A stretch of DNA of 64,000 nucleotides from positions 1 through 64,000 of the forward strand of contig NZ_JACIJG010000017.1 in the NCBI RefSeq assembly GCF_014199265.1, given 5' to 3'. Both the position numbers and the translations under genes were made by a program. Positions within the stretch are counted from its first letter, which is position 1. Each line of letters starts with the position of its first letter. Of the stretch, positions 55,186 through 63,301 are shown one piece after another. Under the pieces are notes generated by a model. It did no database searches. It saw only the letters and a program-made list of their open reading frames with translations, and was not told the origin of the DNA. The stretch comes from Brucella daejeonensis (lineage in GTDB: Bacteria; Pseudomonadota; Alphaproteobacteria; Rhizobiales; Rhizobiaceae).

Positions 55186-56066
55186 CGTTCGCTCCCTATT
55201 TCCTCGACGCGACGGCGCAGATAGGCCGCATATTCGGTTTTGCCGAGTTTTCCGGCCCGTTCGAGAACGGCGTCCGCGCTGATCCACCCTTTCTCGAAAC
55301 CGATTTCCTCAGGGCAGGCAATCTTGATGCCCTGCCGCTTCTCGATGGTTCGAACGAATGACGAAGCATCCTGAAGACTGTCATGCGTGCCGGTATCAAG
55401 CCAGGCATAACCCCGGCCCAGTTGCTGAACGGTCAAATCTCCCCGTTCGAGATAGATATTGTTGACCGCCGTTATCTCCAGTTCACCGCGTGCGGAAGGC
55501 TTCAGCGACGCGGCTATGTCCACCACATCATTATCGTAGAAATAGAGGCCGGTGACCGCCCAGGAGGATTTCGGCTTCTCCGGCTTTTCTTCAATAGACA
55601 GGGCTTTGCCGGTTGTCCGGTCGAACTCCACGACACCATAACGCTGAGGGTCTTCCACCCTATAGGCGAACACCGATCCGCCTTTTTCGATCTGCGCGGC
55701 GTTCTCGCACAAGCGCGACAGGCCATCACCGAAATAGATATTATCGCCGAGGATCATCGCCACATTATCGCTGCCGATAAAATGACGACCAATGAGGAAG
55801 GCTTCGGCCAGACCGTTGGGCTGGGCCTGCTCGGCAAAGGAGAAGCTCATGCCGAACTCGCCCCCGTCTCCCAACAGTTTCCGGAAAAGCGGCAGATCGT
55901 GCGGCGTGGAGATAATGAGGACATCCCGGATACCCGCGAGCATCAATACGCTCAGCGGGTAATAGATCATCGGCTTGTCATAGATAGGAAGAAGCTGTTT
56001 TGAAACCGCCATCGTCAGGGGATAGAGACGCGTTCCACTGCCGCCAGCCAGAATAATGCCTTTCAT
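55182..56066 (-). CDS. rfbA: glucose-1-phosphate thymidylyltransferase RmlA
   Basis: A 294-residue nucleotidyltransferase starting [18 protein letters not shown], the first enzyme of dTDP-rhamnose synthesis. [26 protein letters not shown] and [12 protein letters not shown] are family motifs. It is the first gene of the rml operon and lies 86 bp after a large glycosyltransferase gene. Confidence 0.96.
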   Translation of the reverse strand: MKGIILAGGSGTRLYPLTMAVSKQLLPIYDKPMIYYPLSVLMLAGIRDVLIISTPHDLPLFRKLLGDGGEFGMSFSFAEQAQPNGLAEAFLIGRHFIGSDNVAMILGDNIYFGDGLSRLCENAAQIEKGGSVFAYRVEDPQRYGVVEFDRTTGKALSIEEKPEKPKSSWAVTGLYFYDNDVVDIAASLKPSARGELEITAVNNIYLERGDLTVQQLGRGYAWLDTGTHDSLQDASSFVRTIEKRQGIKIACPEEIGFEKGWISADAVLERAGKLGKTEYAAYLRRRVEEIGSER

Positions 56067-56152
56067 ACGACCTCCGTTGCATCAGTGCTTGCAGAAGCAT
56101 CCCTTCACACTTCTCCCAATCACTATCGGCCCCCGAGCCCGCACAGCTTATC

Positions 56153-58111
56153 CTATTCCTTGAAAATCGAGACAACCGCTTCGATGAAATTTTTCTGGCT
56201 GTATCGTGACGAAATCAAATTCCGCCCCAGATTGGATGCCTCGTAGAATTCCTCGATAGTTGTCTTCGATATATGTTCGACGATTTCTTCTTCCGTATCA
56301 AAGATCATTGATGGCGGATAAATATACTCACAACCGTCCCAACGAAGGATTACACCCTGTCCTCCGCCGGAGAAACCGTCCAAAACAGCAAGATGGAAAC
56401 TTTCAAAGCCCGGGAATTCGCCGGATATGCTCGTAGAAAGAACGAAACCGACTTTTCTTTCAGATAAAGCCTCTGGTATTTTTGCAAATCCAATGAAATT
56501 CACATGATCCGATAACTCATTTTCTCTAATGAACTCATTGCATTCGTCATAATACTGCATCTCCGCGCGATCACGCGTAATCCAGCTAAACTGTTCTGGC
56601 CCGTGACCAAAAACATCAAGAGAATATCTCGTATCCCTTTCTCTGAGTGCGGCCAAAATTCGGAGCATCTGCATAAAGCCCTTGCGGCTAGGCACGATTC
56701 CGATCGCACCCAATTTAAACAGCCGTTCCGGCACTGGATGTTCGTCCTCAGCACCCACCGAAGAATAATTGGGGATCAACCTCACTTTATCTCGCGGGAT
56801 GGATTTAAACTTTTGCAAAAGCCTCTCAAAAAACAAAACGGACACTGTGACTATCGAGTTAACGGCATCCAATTTGAGAGAATCGCCGGCATTTCGCTCA
56901 AGTTCCATTCGATGCATACGTATAACTAACTTCTGGTCATCACGGACATTTCTGGAGTACCAGACTGCATTTCCCAGTAGCCATTCGCACCAGACATACT
57001 CCGCCCATTGCAGAAGCTGGCGGCTTTGTTTCTCGTCGTGTGCTTCGTGCCCTTTCCATTCGTCAATTCGAATATTGAAATATTCTTTAAGCGCTTCAAG
57101 ACTCGACAGTATAAATTTCAAGTCATACCCAGATATCAACAGACGCGGCTTGCAAGAATCAAGAAACAAAGAATAGTTTCCCGACATTACTGCGTTAAAT
57201 ATCTCGAGATGATGCCCAGAAAAGCCTGATCTGCTAATCCGCACCCCAGCGATCTTTAAGAAAGATGAGAACTTTTGAAACGTGTCTTCGTCAATATCCC
57301 CACGGCCATGAAAAATCATCGACCGAAAAGCCGCATTCAGCCCCACATGAAGTCGAATCTCATGATAGCTGAGTCCTATCCTGTTCAGTATCTTTTCTGC
57401 TTCAGTCCAGACATGGATATGATTCTTCAGCTCCCGGCGTCCATATTGCTGGGTGCTTGACGCCTTGCGCGATATTTTTTTGTTATATACGAATGTTGGA
57501 TGATCAATATACTGTATGTTATTTGAAGACTCCAACAATTCAATTAGAAATAAGGTATCCTCGCCCATCCTTAATTCTTCGTTCCAGTGTATATTTTTCT
57601 CAATGAGAATACACTTTTTTATCAAGGAAACGGGATTCGTGCTCTGCGAGGAAATTATCTCCCTTATTCTCTCCACTTTGCCAAGACTATCCTTCCAGGA
57701 CGGTATCTTGTTCAGGGGCCTCAACTTCCCGCTACCGTCATCCACAACCAAATAGCCACGGACTACGCAGGCGTTGTTTAGAACAGCGTGGTCATAATGA
57801 ATTCGGAGCGTATCAGGGAGAATTTTATCGTCACAGTCCAGATAAAGGACATACTCCCCTCGCGCTTTCAGGGTACCGTAATTTCGCGGCCTGGAAGGCG
57901 AGCCACTATTGGAGGCGAGCTGATACACCGACCAATTCGCCTCCCCCTCGCAGATACCCGCAAGATAGGAGTGAGTTCCGTCGGTTGAGCAATCGTCGAC
58001 GAATATTACCTCAAACTCCTCAGCGGGAAAATCGATCGAACGCAAAGAGCCTATGCAAGTTTCGATTTTTCCACGAGCGTTATAACACGGGACGACAATA
58101 GATATCTTCAC
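56153..58111 (-). CDS. two-domain glycosyltransferase (GT2 + GT4-like)
   Basis: A 652-residue protein with an N-terminal GT-A (GT2) domain: ISIVVPCYNARGKIETCIGSL, VDDCSTDG (about 38), NSGSPSRPRNYG and LDCDDKI (about 95). The second half has a GT-B/GT4-like look (VRLIPNYSS, LGAIGIVPSRKGFMQMLRIL, LDVFGHG, HVNFIGF). Two glycosyltransferase activities in one chain suggest a polymerising role. The DNA is less GC-rich than the neighbours, a sign of transfer. It ends 86 bp before rmlA. The sugar specificity is unknown; rhamnose is likely from context. Confidence 0.85.
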   Translation of the reverse strand: MKISIVVPCYNARGKIETCIGSLRSIDFPAEEFEVIFVDDCSTDGTHSYLAGICEGEANWSVYQLASNSGSPSRPRNYGTLKARGEYVLYLDCDDKILPDTLRIHYDHAVLNNACVVRGYLVVDDGSGKLRPLNKIPSWKDSLGKVERIREIISSQSTNPVSLIKKCILIEKNIHWNEELRMGEDTLFLIELLESSNNIQYIDHPTFVYNKKISRKASSTQQYGRRELKNHIHVWTEAEKILNRIGLSYHEIRLHVGLNAAFRSMIFHGRGDIDEDTFQKFSSFLKIAGVRISRSGFSGHHLEIFNAVMSGNYSLFLDSCKPRLLISGYDLKFILSSLEALKEYFNIRIDEWKGHEAHDEKQSRQLLQWAEYVWCEWLLGNAVWYSRNVRDDQKLVIRMHRMELERNAGDSLKLDAVNSIVTVSVLFFERLLQKFKSIPRDKVRLIPNYSSVGAEDEHPVPERLFKLGAIGIVPSRKGFMQMLRILAALRERDTRYSLDVFGHGPEQFSWITRDRAEMQYYDECNEFIRENELSDHVNFIGFAKIPEALSERKVGFVLSTSISGEFPGFESFHLAVLDGFSGGGQGVILRWDGCEYIYPPSMIFDTEEEIVEHISKTTIEEFYEASNLGRNLISSRYSQKNFIEAVVSIFKE

Positions 58112-58119
58112 GGGGAACC

Positions 58120-61107
58120 TTAGATATAGAAGGCCGAATTCCAGTTTTTCCCGTTTTCCTGGTAGATCAAAGGAGCAAATCCCGATGACGCACCAAACAA
58201 CGGCTTGCTCGCATCAAGAGGATAGACACGATATCTGTCTTTATTGATATCGAAACCAATATACCGCTCTCCGGCATAGACAATATGTGCTCTGGCTTTT
58301 TCAACCCAGGAAAGGGGCGGGAAATTGCACTCCGACACATAAAGCATATTTGCGGTGCTCAGTACACCTATTAGAGGTTGCTGATATTTCTCAAGGTACG
58401 CCTCCGAGACCACTCCGTAACCGTAACGATTATAATCCTGATAATAAATCGCCACTTCATCGTCGGGCATCTCCGTGGACAGAAGCAGCAATAGCTTCGC
58501 ATCCGGGAAGAGAGCTTCGATGAGGGAAAAATATTCGATGGTCTTCTCGGCCTCGGCACGGTCCTTGATGCGTGAAATCAGCGTCGTGGATCGATCGTTT
58601 TTCCGATAACGGAAGCCGATAGAGTCGAGGATGAATTCCCAACGCTTCTCATAAGTATGGTTCTCAAGAACATTGCGCAACGCGCTCTCACGGATGGACT
58701 GCACCGCCTGATCGGACAATTCATTTAAACGGGATGGATCTCTATCGACGAAGACAACATCTTCCCCGAACATTTTATCCACCCCTACGGAGTAATTGGA
58801 CAGTACGAGCGTATTGCTCGACATCAGCTCAAACACGCGACGCGCAAACATTGTCGCCGACTGGGTAGCCGTATTGAAATTCAAACCGAATAGGCTCGAT
58901 TTATAAATACGATCCAGTTCCTTGTGACTTACGGGCGGGAGCAGATAGGAACGAAACCTTTCCGGGAAAATATGATTGTCGTCATCCGTTCCAAAATATC
59001 TGTCATATATTTTGAGCGAATAACCGTCGTCAAGGAACCTGTCCAGAATGCGCTCCATAAGCTCTGAACGTTCCTTGTGCACGGCATACCAACTGCCTGC
59101 GAAGACAATATCCTTCGTTCTTTCGTCCGCGATCTCAAGCGGATTAAACATCCGCGGCTGTGTCGCAAAAGGCAGGGCAAATACATTCTTGCACCCGTGC
59201 TCCAGCCTGTATCGCTCCACACATTCCTCGGCGGAGGTGAAAACAAAATCGAAATTTTGAGCAGTTTTAATAAAGTCATGCACCTTATCGTCGAAGTGCG
59301 TTGGGTCTTCCTTATTCCAGAATACCGTTGGAATACCATTGGCCTTACAGTATTCGAGGATGCTCAAAAGTGCGGTACGGTTTTCTTTCTTGAAATTCAC
59401 GCTCGCATATATCTTGCCTTTCCACGGCCTGCGAACGGAATCCGGCCCTGACCATGCGGATTCGCAAAAGAATATATCGGGCTTCTCGCTTTCGAAGCGT
59501 TCTCTCCAATTATCCGGTTCAACCGGGATTGCCTGAAACTCGCAGGCAAAACTTCCGAACGAAAACTCATCCAGAATGGTCGCTACCTTGATGCGCGACG
59601 CGAAAGGCGCTGCATCTTCTTTCAGGCTTGCCGGAACGTTGACCAGTTGGCCTGCAACCACCTCACCATATGCGGACTGGCCACCTCGCCACCGGTTATA
59701 CAGCTTTCTTGCCGGACGCTCCAAAGCTGGGCGAGCTTTGATCTCACGAATAATGAGATCCTTGGTTTTCAGGGCAAACGACCGCTTGTCCGTCTTGTTG
59801 TTCCGTTTGGCCAATCGTCTTGAGACACCCCTCGCCAGAAGAGCAATGATGGCAAATGGCAATTTCAGAAAGCCGGATAAAGATGTCCCTGCCCCGATGA
59901 TACTCTTCGACAATTGATAAGAGGTGCTGTCCACGATACTGCTCAACTGCTTTTCCGCAGTCGTCATGCGGACACGCATCGCGTCAAACCGACTCCCTGT
60001 TTCCTGCAAATTTTTCTTGATTGCGGCCATTTCATGCAAAAGCGCACGCACGGCTTGTTCGGGAGACGAGCCTGCTTCTACGCTATCGGCGACCTCCGCG
60101 ATCCTGGGTTGAAGATCGTTCAGGCGCTTCAGCTGCATTTGCAGGTCATCGATTTCGGCTTGATATTCCGTCAACATCACATTGTTTTTTGTTAGCGTTT
60201 CATCCTTGACCAGCAGATCGGCCTCGTGGTCGCGAACCTGCTTGTCCTTGCTCGTCAAATCAGCGGAAAGCCTGTCGACTTGCTGCTCCAGCCCGTGCAT
60301 TTTGGCAATCGCATCGTTTTGGGCACGATATGCCAGGCGCAATTGCTCACGCAGCCTGTATTCCTGAAAAACCTCACGCTGAATAAGTCGCTCAACCTGC
60401 TGATTCAGCGCAATGGAGGCGAGCGGTCGAAAACAGTGGGTCGGAGTGGCATTGAAGCCCTCCCAATACCCGTATCCCAGTTCAGCCAGATATGTGGAAA
60501 TCTGGCGATAGTTGGCTTCGGTAGCGCTTTCGATGTAGAGGATTGGCTTGTCGCGGAGAATGAGTTCTCGTCCGCCCTCCAGAACATCCAGTTCCATGCC
60601 CTCCACATCGATCTTGATGATCTTGACAGGCGAAGGGATGTCCTGGTCATCAAGACGCTCGACCTGAAGTTCGCCTTCACCGATATCGAGTTTCTGCGCA
60701 CCCAGATTTTCGGGAATATCTTTCTCGAAATGCGCATGCCCCGCAACTTTTCCCAAACCGATATTACGTACGGTGACGGCGTTGCCCAGACCACTCAATT
60801 GAACGCTTCTACGGATCGCATCCGCCAGATGCGGATTGGGTTCGTAGGCCATAACCCTGGCCCCGCCAATACCAGCGAGATAGAGGGTGTGATTGCCGAC
60901 ATTGGCGCCGATATCGAGAACAACATCCCCTTTTTGAAGATGCGAACACATGCTGACGAGCATGTCCCGCTCGTATGGCAGTCTTTTATTGAAAATAAAT
61001 CCTTGAATATAATCAACGTCTTTGTCGGGTAAATAGATTGAGTATTCAAGTCCACCATCGACTATACGGACGGCCTCTTCGACGGCCATTTCATTCTTTG
61101 GGTCCAT
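58120..61107 (-). CDS. FkbM methyltransferase / coiled-coil / CgeB-like glycosyltransferase fusion
   Basis: A 995-residue three-part protein. Residues about 50-210 are an FkbM-type SAM methyltransferase (VVLDIGANVGNHTLYLAG, YEPNPHL, KIIKIDVEGMELDVLEGG). Residues about 245-400 are coiled coil, with heptads in LEQQVDRLSADLTSKDKQVRDHEADLL and later stretches. Residues about 540-870 look like a CgeB/GT1-type glycosyltransferase (VFAGSWYAVHKERSELMERIL, GLNFNTATQSATMFARRVFELMSSN). The last 120 residues are unassigned. Methyltransferase plus coiled coil recalls the chain-terminator WbdD of ABC-dependent O-antigens; the likeness is by architecture only. Confidence 0.85.
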   Translation of the reverse strand: MDPKNEMAVEEAVRIVDGGLEYSIYLPDKDVDYIQGFIFNKRLPYERDMLVSMCSHLQKGDVVLDIGANVGNHTLYLAGIGGARVMAYEPNPHLADAIRRSVQLSGLGNAVTVRNIGLGKVAGHAHFEKDIPENLGAQKLDIGEGELQVERLDDQDIPSPVKIIKIDVEGMELDVLEGGRELILRDKPILYIESATEANYRQISTYLAELGYGYWEGFNATPTHCFRPLASIALNQQVERLIQREVFQEYRLREQLRLAYRAQNDAIAKMHGLEQQVDRLSADLTSKDKQVRDHEADLLVKDETLTKNNVMLTEYQAEIDDLQMQLKRLNDLQPRIAEVADSVEAGSSPEQAVRALLHEMAAIKKNLQETGSRFDAMRVRMTTAEKQLSSIVDSTSYQLSKSIIGAGTSLSGFLKLPFAIIALLARGVSRRLAKRNNKTDKRSFALKTKDLIIREIKARPALERPARKLYNRWRGGQSAYGEVVAGQLVNVPASLKEDAAPFASRIKVATILDEFSFGSFACEFQAIPVEPDNWRERFESEKPDIFFCESAWSGPDSVRRPWKGKIYASVNFKKENRTALLSILEYCKANGIPTVFWNKEDPTHFDDKVHDFIKTAQNFDFVFTSAEECVERYRLEHGCKNVFALPFATQPRMFNPLEIADERTKDIVFAGSWYAVHKERSELMERILDRFLDDGYSLKIYDRYFGTDDDNHIFPERFRSYLLPPVSHKELDRIYKSSLFGLNFNTATQSATMFARRVFELMSSNTLVLSNYSVGVDKMFGEDVVFVDRDPSRLNELSDQAVQSIRESALRNVLENHTYEKRWEFILDSIGFRYRKNDRSTTLISRIKDRAEAEKTIEYFSLIEALFPDAKLLLLLSTEMPDDEVAIYYQDYNRYGYGVVSEAYLEKYQQPLIGVLSTANMLYVSECNFPPLSWVEKARAHIVYAGERYIGFDINKDRYRVYPLDASKPLFGASSGFAPLIYQENGKNWNSAFYI

Positions 61108-61171
61108 ATTATGTGCCTTGCGGTTTGAAGACTCAATCGAGCTTATTGCTGCCTATAATTGCCCCCCCCTT

Positions 61172-61230
61172 AGAGCCTGAAACAAAAAGCGGCTTCTGCG
61201 TGCGAAAATGGCGACTTTTGGAACAGGCCT
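61172..61230. repeat. short 60-bp form of the AGAGCC repeat, inverted
   Basis: It reads AGAGCCTGAAACAAAAAGCG to AACAGGCCT, the reverse complement of the copy at 62921-62980 with few changes. Internal sequence of the 144-bp form (the GGCTGCAAATGGC part) is absent. It lies between the 995-residue protein gene and wzt. Confidence 0.85.
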
Positions 61231-61299
61231 GAAAATGAAACGAACCCCGCCACTGGTACGATCGAATGATCTGCACCATTGCCAGCCCCGCCCTCTTTG

Positions 61300-62034
61300 T
61301 CAATCGCCGTCAGACCACTCGTCCGTAGTGCAGAAAGTTTTAACCTGCCCGGCCCGAAGCTCAAGAACCTTGTTACAGGTGCGCCTGATCAATGTATGGT
61401 TATGACTGGCAAGGACGATAATGCCGGCTTTTTCAGCCATGCTATCCATGCGCTGCCTGGCCTTCTCCTGAAAAGCGGGGTCTCCGGCGCCAATCCATTC
61501 ATCCATCAAAAGTATTTCAGGCTCAAAACTCGTGGCCACAGCAAAGGCAAGCCGCGCAGCCATACCCTGGCTATACGATTTCAATGGCATGTCGATGAAA
61601 TCGCCCAACTCGCTGAACTCTATGATCGGCTCCATGCGCTCCGCGATCTCCCGCGGAGACCAGCCATTGATCAAGCCACGCAGTTCAATATTCCGCCGCC
61701 CGGTCGCCTCCCGGCGAAAGCCGAGATTAATATTGAACAAAGCATCGATCTTGCCATCGACTTCCAGCTTGCCGCCGGACGGCTCGTAGATGCCGTATAA
61801 TACCTTGAGCAACGTGGTTTTCCCGGCCCCGTTGGAACCAATCAGGCCGAGCCGATCACCGGATGCCAGTTCGAAGCTTACTCCATTAAGCGCCCTGACC
61901 TCGCTTCGCCGGCCTGAATGGACGATGGTGCCTCCCGGCCCTGTAGCCGAAGAAGCCGTATTGCGCCTGGAAAATGAAACCGGCTGTAGCAGTTTGTAGG
62001 ACAGGCTGAGATTATCTGCGCGAATCGATACCAT
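61300..62034 (-). CDS. wzt: polysaccharide ABC transporter ATPase Wzt (short form)
   Basis: A 244-residue ATPase. Walker A GSNGAGKT (66-73), signature YSQGMAARLAFA (about 150), Walker B EILLMDEW, and switch His in ASHNHTLI. Some O-antigen Wzt proteins are about 400 residues with a C-terminal carbohydrate-binding domain; that domain is absent here. ATG at 62034 overlaps the wzm stop by one base; an earlier frame start would add 28 residues without family likeness. Confidence 0.93.
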   Translation of the reverse strand: MVSIRADNLSLSYKLLQPVSFSRRNTASSATGPGGTIVHSGRRSEVRALNGVSFELASGDRLGLIGSNGAGKTTLLKVLYGIYEPSGGKLEVDGKIDALFNINLGFRREATGRRNIELRGLINGWSPREIAERMEPIIEFSELGDFIDMPLKSYSQGMAARLAFAVATSFEPEILLMDEWIGAGDPAFQEKARQRMDSMAEKAGIIVLASHNHTLIRRTCNKVLELRAGQVKTFCTTDEWSDGD

Positions 62035-62822
62035 TACAGAACGAATACAACCTTTTTTCGATAACGCCCCATGAGAAACAGGGCCAATATCCACATTAGG
62101 ACACAAATAGAGAGGCACAGAGAAAGCGCCTTTAACGGCATCGCACCATCCAGAACCGGCATTCTGACTATTTCCAGAAAATAGGTGAACGGATTGTACC
62201 AGTAAAAGATATGCCGAGCACCATGACTGCCGTTGTAAGTCCAGAATACCGGTGTCAGGAACATGCCCACTCGCATCGCGTTCGACACCAGATAATGGCT
62301 ATCGGGGAAATATGCTCCAAGAAAGGCACACACTGTTATTATAGCCGGAGCGGCCAGAAGAACCACCAATATGCCGACGCCGCTCCACAACCACATAACG
62401 GATGGGTAGATTCCCGAGAGCAACAAAACGCCCAGGCAACCCAGCAACGCATAGCCATTGCGAATGACACATTGCGTGGTCAACCGGAAAACATAGGTCG
62501 AGAGCGGTAAAGGCGTGCCCTTGATAAAGCTCTCCTCACGAGAAAACAGAGCCACGCCCTGGGTGATGGTTTCCAGAATGAAAAACCAGGTCATAAGCCC
62601 CATGGAAATATAGGCGAGATAGCTTTTGTCTCCACCGCCGGCCCGCATGACGAAACCGAACGTTCCGATATATGTCAGGTAATTCAGAAGCAGCCAAAGA
62701 GGCCCCAGCATGGTATTCTTGTGGCTGTCGCCAATATCTTCTTTTGCGAATGCCGACCACAGGCGCCTGGTGCTCCAGCCGTCAAGAAAGTCGCGTATTC
62801 CAGCACCAAAAGAACAAATCAT
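62034..62822 (-). CDS. wzm: polysaccharide ABC transporter permease Wzm
   Basis: A 262-residue membrane protein with six transmembrane helices. The ABC-2 permease pattern is seen (ILETITQGVALFSREESFIKGTPLPLSTYVFRL, and the late PFTYFLEIVRMPVLDG). It pairs with Wzt by a one-base overlap, for export of the O-polysaccharide or other lipid-linked glycan. Confidence 0.93.
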   Translation of the reverse strand: MICSFGAGIRDFLDGWSTRRLWSAFAKEDIGDSHKNTMLGPLWLLLNYLTYIGTFGFVMRAGGGDKSYLAYISMGLMTWFFILETITQGVALFSREESFIKGTPLPLSTYVFRLTTQCVIRNGYALLGCLGVLLLSGIYPSVMWLWSGVGILVVLLAAPAIITVCAFLGAYFPDSHYLVSNAMRVGMFLTPVFWTYNGSHGARHIFYWYNPFTYFLEIVRMPVLDGAMPLKALSLCLSICVLMWILALFLMGRYRKKVVFVL

Positions 62823-62920
62823 ATCGAAGCCTTAGAAATATCGATCCTGAAAATATCACTCGATCGCACCAGCACAATTAAAGCGTGTTGCAATCCGATT
62901 CAATCAGATCGGTGCGTATC

Positions 62921-62980
62921 AGAGCCTGTTCCAAAAGTCGCCATTTTTGCACGCAGAAGCCGCTTTTTTATTCAGGCTCT
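62921..62980. repeat. 60-bp short form of the AGAGCC repeat
   Basis: AGAGCCTGTTCC at the left and TTCAGGCTCT at the right are inverted ends of the same family as the 144-bp copies. The short form lacks the central part. With 61172-61230 it brackets wzt-wzm in inverted orientation. Confidence 0.87.
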
Positions 62981-63044
62981 CAACCATTTATCTTAACGCG
63001 TATTCTGTCCTGAAAACAGTTCTACACTTTTCGGAAGTGTGCTC

Positions 63045-63086
63045 TAAAGCGTGTCGCATTCAATCATACTCAGGCGACACGCTTTA
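63045..63086. repeat. TAAAGCGTGTCGC palindrome
   Basis: TAAAGCGTGTCGC and GCGACACGCTTTA are perfect arms with a 16-nt loop (ATTCAATCATACTCAG), matching the copy at 34001-34042 except one paired change. Confidence 0.88.
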
Positions 63087-63131
63087 AGGTTTTGTTTTGA
63101 CGCATGTCTTTATCCTGTCGAAGCGGGACTA

Positions 63132-63156
63132 GAAATCAGTCCAGTGGACTGATTTC
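63132..63156. repeat. GAAATCAGTCCA stem
   Basis: GAAATCAGTCCA and TGGACTGATTTC form a perfect 12-bp stem with a one-base centre. It may be the middle of a larger element ending in GCTCTA near 63190. Confidence 0.7.
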
Positions 63157-63301
63157 CCCGCGTAGGCGGTTCCCACTTTCGGGAGACATGCTCTAGGGTC
63201 CTGTTTCAAAGGAACCGCCCTGCCCTCTTGTCTTCACCGCTTTTGCTCAGGCAGGGATGAAAGTCCGGTCTCGAAGCCACGATGCGCCGAGACCGGAAAA
63301 C

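Larger units (their letters stand above)
62823..63301. other. repeat-rich gap between wzm and a nucleotide-sugar dehydrogenase gene
   Basis: About 480 bp without a supported gene. It holds the TAAAGCGTGTTGC-like start at 62879, the 60-bp repeat at 62921-62980, the palindrome at 63045-63086, a stem at 63132-63156 and TGCTCTA-type ends near 63040 and 63189. The wzm-wzt promoter is presumably within the first part. Confidence 0.6.
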
